Below are positions 60,181 through 64,000 of a DNA stretch of 64,000 bases, piece after piece. The stretch's first letter is position 1; each line of letters starts with the position of its first letter. Position numbers and translations under genes: made by a program. The notes below the pieces were generated by a model. The model searched no databases. It worked only from the letters and a program-made list of their open reading frames with translations, and had not been told where the DNA came from. Origin of the DNA: CAZADH01 sp964483805. GTDB taxonomy: Bacteria > Muiribacteriota > Ozemobacteria > Ozemobacterales > Ozemobacteraceae. Where the stretch lies: NCBI GenBank assembly GCA_964483805.1, contig CAZADH010000006.1:3042-67041 (forward strand), in the 5' to 3' direction.

Positions 60181-61407
60181 TTGAGCGATCACACCCCGGA
60201 GCACGGAGACTCGTCCGCCGATCCGGTTGTCACGCCGACGCCATCCGGCACCGAATTGGTGCCGGGTGGTGTTTCGCGTCTTGTCCGCAACATCACGGTC
60301 AAGATTGGCGACCAGGAGATGGTCCCGATCGAGCAACTCGACCCCGACGATGTCGTTGCCGAGACCAACGTCTGGATCGCCGGCACTCTGGATGCGCGCC
60401 TGCCCGCCGGGACCCGCCTCGAGCTGGTCCATGAGCCCGAACGACGGCAGGAACGTGTGCAGCCGCTTCCTGCCGACAAGGGGCGGTTTGCCTGCACGTG
60501 CCAACTCAAGAACGGCCTCAATCGTCTGAGCATCCGGGTGATGCAGGCTGACGGCCAACCGGCCGAGGAGCCGGTCGAGTGGGGTCTGTTTTACAAGTCT
60601 TCATTTCGCGAGTGGAGCGAGACGGTGGCGATCGCGTTTTTTCTGGCCATCATCATTCGCACCTTGGTGCTGCAGGCATTCTGGATCCCGACCGGCAGCA
60701 TGGAGAATACATTGTATGGCGAGTCCTGGCAGTTCATTCCGACCCAGGAAGTCGAGCAGACCTCGAGCTTCATGCGACGGGTGTACGCTATGGCTGGCCA
60801 ATGGCGGGTCGACGAGGGCGGGTCGTGGCAACGGTTGGCGCGGCCCGGCGATCGCATCCTGGTCAACAAGTTCGCCTACGTCGCCGATTTGACGCTTGAC
60901 GGACGCGTACCGTTCTTGCCCAAGGTCTGGCTGGCCCCACCGAAACGTGGCGACATCGTGGTGTTTCGCTTCCCCGACCCCGACCCGGCCAATCCACCGC
61001 GCGATTTCATCAAGCGCGTCGTCGGACTCCCCGGTGACGAGATTTCGGTCGTCGACGGAGTGGTGAAGATCAACGGCCAACCGTTGAACGAGCCGTACGA
61101 ACGCGAACCCCCGGCCCTCGATTTCCCGACGAGCGAGTCTTATGGGGGGCGCACGCCACGCGGGTTGCGGCGCATCGGTAGCGATCGCATCCGCGTCGAA
61201 CCGGGTTACCTGTTCGTCATGGGCGACAATCGCAACAACAGTTCCGACAGCCGCTACTGGGGGCCGATGCCGTTGGGCAATCTCAAGGGGCAGGCGGTGT
61301 TCCTCTATTGGCCATTGCGCCGTATTGGGCCGATCCCGAGCTACACCCACACCGGGTTGAGCGGCGCCGAAGCGCCGATGAGCACGACCGCTCACGGGTC
61401 GGGTTGA
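60181..61407 (+). CDS. lepB: Signal peptidase I with an N-terminal extra domain
   Basis: 408 residues from a TTG at 60181, with no clear ribosome site. Residues 1-135 form an unusual beta-rich, Pro-containing domain before the single membrane helix (VAIAFFLAIIIRTLVLQAFW, about 149-168). The catalytic Ser is in IPTGSMENTLYG (Ser173) and the Lys in FIKRVVGLPGD (Lys278); FVMGDNRNNSSDSRYWG is box E. A 40-residue insert after the Ser box is also present. Confidence 0.92.
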   Translation: MSDHTPEHGDSSADPVVTPTPSGTELVPGGVSRLVRNITVKIGDQEMVPIEQLDPDDVVAETNVWIAGTLDARLPAGTRLELVHEPERRQERVQPLPADKGRFACTCQLKNGLNRLSIRVMQADGQPAEEPVEWGLFYKSSFREWSETVAIAFFLAIIIRTLVLQAFWIPTGSMENTLYGESWQFIPTQEVEQTSSFMRRVYAMAGQWRVDEGGSWQRLARPGDRILVNKFAYVADLTLDGRVPFLPKVWLAPPKRGDIVVFRFPDPDPANPPRDFIKRVVGLPGDEISVVDGVVKINGQPLNEPYEREPPALDFPTSESYGGRTPRGLRRIGSDRIRVEPGYLFVMGDNRNNSSDSRYWGPMPLGNLKGQAVFLYWPLRRIGPIPSYTHTGLSGAEAPMSTTAHGSG

Positions 61408-61475
61408 TCGATGCCCGATTCCTCGGTGGGTACGAGCAGCCAGCGAACCGCCTCGTTGACGTCCGCACAAAAGTC

Positions 61476-62333
61476 ATGACACGACGTGATCTGCCGGGCC
61501 ACATCAAAAAGGCCTACAGTTCCCTCGAACGCTTCATGCCGGTGGTCGATCTGCTCATCGAACTGGTTGACGCGCGCATGCCCGAAGCATCACGCCTGCC
61601 CGGTCTCACCGATCGACTGGGCAAGCCGACATTGGTGGTGCTGGGGAAAGCCGACCTGGCCGATCCCGACGTCACCGCGCTGTGGTTGGCCGAGTTCCAG
61701 CGGCGGCAGATGTCGGCCATCAGCCTTGACGCTCGCGACGTCGCCTCGGTGCGCGCGTTGCTGGCGCGCGTCGAAGCCGAGGCGCAACGACCGGGCCTGC
61801 GACGGGGCACCCGGCTGATGGTGATCGGGATTCCCAACGTCGGCAAGTCGTCGTTGATCAATGCCCTGGCCGGTCGCCGTGCCGCACGCGTCGCCAATCT
61901 GCCGGGTGTCACCCGCAACATCCAGTGGATCAAGCTCGGCACCCGCCTCGAGTTGCTCGATCTGCCGGGAATTCTCGATTTTGCCCTGCTGCGGCAGGGG
62001 TCGACCTTGCGGCTGATCAACACCCTGCCGGGGCGGGATGACGACCCGATCGAAACCGCCACGGGGCTGGTGCAGGTCATGGCCGAACGGGGTCTGGCTT
62101 CAGCGCTGCCGGACTGGGACCCAGCGCAAACGCCGGACGGCTATCTCGAAGTATATGCACATCGTATGTCGCTGCTGCGCGCCGGCGCCGAACCAGATCT
62201 TTTCCGGGCCGGAATCGACCTGCTGAAGCGCTTCCAGAGTGCCGGGTTCGGCCGCATCAGCCTGCAACGGCCGGGCGATGAGCCGCTGCACGTGGGCGCC
62301 GAAACGTCGGCAGACCAACGGAAACCCCGATGA
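61476..62333 (+). CDS. rbgA: Ribosome-biogenesis GTPase (RbgA/YlqF)
   Basis: 285 residues from the ATG at 61476. GTPase motifs are circularly permuted: LGKADLAD (G4), then GIPNVGKSSLINAL (G1), NLPGVTRN (G2) and LDLPGIL (G3). MARRDLPGH-like MTRRDLPGHIKKA begins the protein and the C-terminal helical domain follows. It acts in late 50S assembly. The frame is open upstream, but that part has no similarity. Confidence 0.95.
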   Translation: MTRRDLPGHIKKAYSSLERFMPVVDLLIELVDARMPEASRLPGLTDRLGKPTLVVLGKADLADPDVTALWLAEFQRRQMSAISLDARDVASVRALLARVEAEAQRPGLRRGTRLMVIGIPNVGKSSLINALAGRRAARVANLPGVTRNIQWIKLGTRLELLDLPGILDFALLRQGSTLRLINTLPGRDDDPIETATGLVQVMAERGLASALPDWDPAQTPDGYLEVYAHRMSLLRAGAEPDLFRAGIDLLKRFQSAGFGRISLQRPGDEPLHVGAETSADQRKPR

Positions 62334-63298
62334 ACGGCAACGGCCAACAGATCGACCTGGGCGAAACCTTATCGCGCTTTCTGCTCGGCAACGAGCGTGA
62401 CGGATTTTTTACCATGCTGCGCGATGAGCTGGGGGTGGCAGGGCATGCCCGTGGCGACCGCTTGACCCTCGAGGGACCGGGGGACCGGGTCGAGGTGGCC
62501 ACCCGGTTGATCGGGTTGTTGCGGCGCCGCGCCGAGGCCGGCGAGCCCATTGCGGCGGGCGATTTGCGCTATCTGGTCACCAAAGCGGTGAAGCAACCGG
62601 AGGTTCTCGACGCCGACCCGGCACCGGTGTTCATCACGACCCACAGCGGTCGGCGGATCACCGCCAAGACCCACAATCAACGCGCCTATCTCGACGCACT
62701 GGTGCGCAATCCGGTGGTGGTGGCGTTGGGACCGGCGGGCACCGGCAAGACCTTCCTGGCCGTCGCCGCGGCGGTCATCGCCCTGCGCGACCGTCGGGTC
62801 AGCCGCATCGTGCTCTCGCGCCCGACCATCGAGGCGGGTGAACGTTTGGGCTACCTGCCGGGCGATATGCTCGAGAAGGTTGATCCGTATTTCCGCCCGT
62901 TGTACGATGCCTTGATCGAATTTCTCGGCGCCTCACGCTTCCAGCAGCTTCTCGACAAAGGCACGATCGAGATCACGCCGTTGGCCTACATGCGGGGGCG
63001 CACATTCAATGAAGCGTTCATGATTCTCGACGAGGCACAGAACACCACCATTCCGCAGCTCAAGATGTTTCTCACCCGAATGGGCCAAGGCACGCAGGTC
63101 GTGGTCACCGGCGACCCCACCCAGGTCGACCTGCCCGATCCGGGCGAGTCGGCGCTGGTGACGTTACCGCACATTCTCGAGCAGGTTCGCGGTATCGAGT
63201 TCGTCAATCTCGGGCGAGAGGACGTGGTGCGCCACGAGATGGTGCAGGCCATCGTCGAGGCCTATGCCCGTTTCTTCTCGCATGAGGACCGCAAATGA
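62330..63298 (+). CDS. phoH: PhoH-like ATPase
   Basis: 322 residues. AKTHNQRAYLDALVRNPVVV, Walker A LGPAGTGKTFLAV, VLSRPTIEAGERLGYLPGDM, ILDEAQNTTIPQLKMFLTRM and VVTGDPTQVDLP are the PhoH/YbeZ signature. It overlaps rbgA and the following gene by 4 bp each. Bacterial PhoH is linked to RNA metabolism. Confidence 0.95.
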   Translation: MNGNGQQIDLGETLSRFLLGNERDGFFTMLRDELGVAGHARGDRLTLEGPGDRVEVATRLIGLLRRRAEAGEPIAAGDLRYLVTKAVKQPEVLDADPAPVFITTHSGRRITAKTHNQRAYLDALVRNPVVVALGPAGTGKTFLAVAAAVIALRDRRVSRIVLSRPTIEAGERLGYLPGDMLEKVDPYFRPLYDALIEFLGASRFQQLLDKGTIEITPLAYMRGRTFNEAFMILDEAQNTTIPQLKMFLTRMGQGTQVVVTGDPTQVDLPDPGESALVTLPHILEQVRGIEFVNLGREDVVRHEMVQAIVEAYARFFSHEDRK

Positions 63299-63957
63299 AC
63301 GGATCTCAAGAAACCAAGCCGCTGTCGACGCCCGACCGTAACCCGGTCATCCGCTTTCTCGATTGGCTCGGAGTGGAGCGCGAACAACAGCGGCGCATGC
63401 TGGTTCACCAGGCGATTTTCGTCCTGGGTGTTGTTCTCGTGCTGCTCACCGACCCCGGGCGCCTCTCGATCGACGCGGCGGTCGGCGAGGTGTGCACCCG
63501 AACGATCATTTGCCCGCAGAACATCAGTTTCGTCGATGAGATCGAAACCAAACGGCTCAAGGACGAAGCCGAGACGCGCGTCGAACCGGTGGTGACGCCC
63601 CACGAGAACGCCGATCAGGAGATGCAGAATCGCCTGGCCGAGTTCTTCAAGCAGGCCGAGAAATTTCACCGCGACTGGGGCAAGCGGGACGTGACCATGA
63701 TCGATCAACCGCTGGTCGCGAGCTATTTCGGCAACGAACCGATACTGAATCTGGCGCAGATGAAGGAGCTGACCTTCCTCTCGGATTGGGATTTCCGCCG
63801 CTTGCACGACATGACCAGCGGCATCCTCGCCAACGCCGTGCAGCAGACCATCACCGATCGAAGTATCGACGATGCGCGGGCCGACGTAGGGCGGCGGGCC
63901 CAGGCCAATCTGCGCGGCGCCCGCCTGCAATCGATCGCTCGCGATAGAGGAAGTTGA
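63295..63957 (+). pseudogene. 7TM-HD (PgpH/YqfF) family protein, N-terminal part with apparent frame break at 3' end
   Basis: 220 residues before a stop at 63955. A first membrane helix (QAIFVLGVVLVLLTD) is followed by the extracytoplasmic domain typical of PgpH (ICPQNISFVDEIETKRLKDE, EPILNLAQMKELTFLSDWDF). The family is about 700 residues with seven helices and a c-di-AMP phosphodiesterase HD domain. After about 63945 the frame ends in RDRGS-stop, while the next frame reads LTIRTDATMPDPEAV to the window edge, which resembles the family's expected continuation. A sequencing or real frameshift is likely. Confidence 0.6.
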
Positions 63958-64000
63958 CGATCAGGACCGATGCGACGATGCCGGACCCGGAAGCGGTCGA

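Overview
The window is GC-rich and comes from a Gram-negative, lipopolysaccharide-making bacterium. It carries Kdo, heptose, lipid A and Lpt transport genes, pseudopilin genes, a chemotaxis fragment (cheC, cheD, a FliA-like sigma factor) and a standard ffh-rpsP-rimM-trmD-rplS translation block. A run of 10 Ns at 31030-31039 marks a gap in a draft or metagenomic assembly. The mix of outer-membrane, pseudopilin and FliA/CheC/CheD genes with many unrecognised secreted proteins suggests a poorly sampled phylum; a Riflebacteria-like lineage is a guess, not a demonstration.

Layout. 1-6.2 kb (minus strand): thrB fragment, thrA, an unknown membrane protein and tilS, with an unusual branched-hairpin repeat on both sides of tilS. 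6.2-7.0 kb: a secreted protein with 35 cysteines. 7.1-18.5 kb: an integrated genetic element bounded by a 17-bp direct repeat, inserted at the 3' end of a tRNA(CAU) gene. It encodes a tyrosine integrase, an AlpA-like regulator, a primase-polymerase/helicase protein, a terminase-small-subunit-like protein and cargo (a large lipoprotein, a small membrane protein, a PIN-domain nuclease with a co-encoded partner). It has no capsid or tail genes. The content and the 11.3-kb size resemble a phage satellite (PICI-like island). 18.5-18.8 kb: a three-tRNA operon (Leu, fMet, Met/Ile CAU).

19-29.5 kb: three pseudopilin-like genes, an OmpH-like protein, a 1636-residue secreted protein of unknown function and two small exported proteins. 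29.6-42.7 kb: a long operon for the LPS inner core and its transport: DHS-like gene, heptose kinase, an unusual GmhA-RfaE2 fusion, kdsB, pyrG, kdsA, kdsD, kdsC, lpxL, lptC, lptA, lptB and a DUF3084 gene. pyrG probably supplies the CTP that KdsB and the RfaE2 domain consume.

43-55.3 kb: FecR protein, gmk, gpmI, a Wza-like export protein, pth, cheC-cheD-membrane protein-sigma factor, a HAMP protein, two tandem galT paralogues, a winged-helix-like protein and an extremely acidic protein. 55.4-64 kb: ffh, rpsP, khpA, rimM, trmD, a SPOUT methyltransferase, rplS, lepB, rbgA, phoH and the start of a 7TM-HD protein whose frame breaks at the window end.

Two genome-scale patterns stand out: a branched-hairpin repeat with compensatory base changes (five copies), and an AT-rich islet with a TTGTATT core scattered at least 25 times through an otherwise GC-rich sequence, often inside conserved codons.
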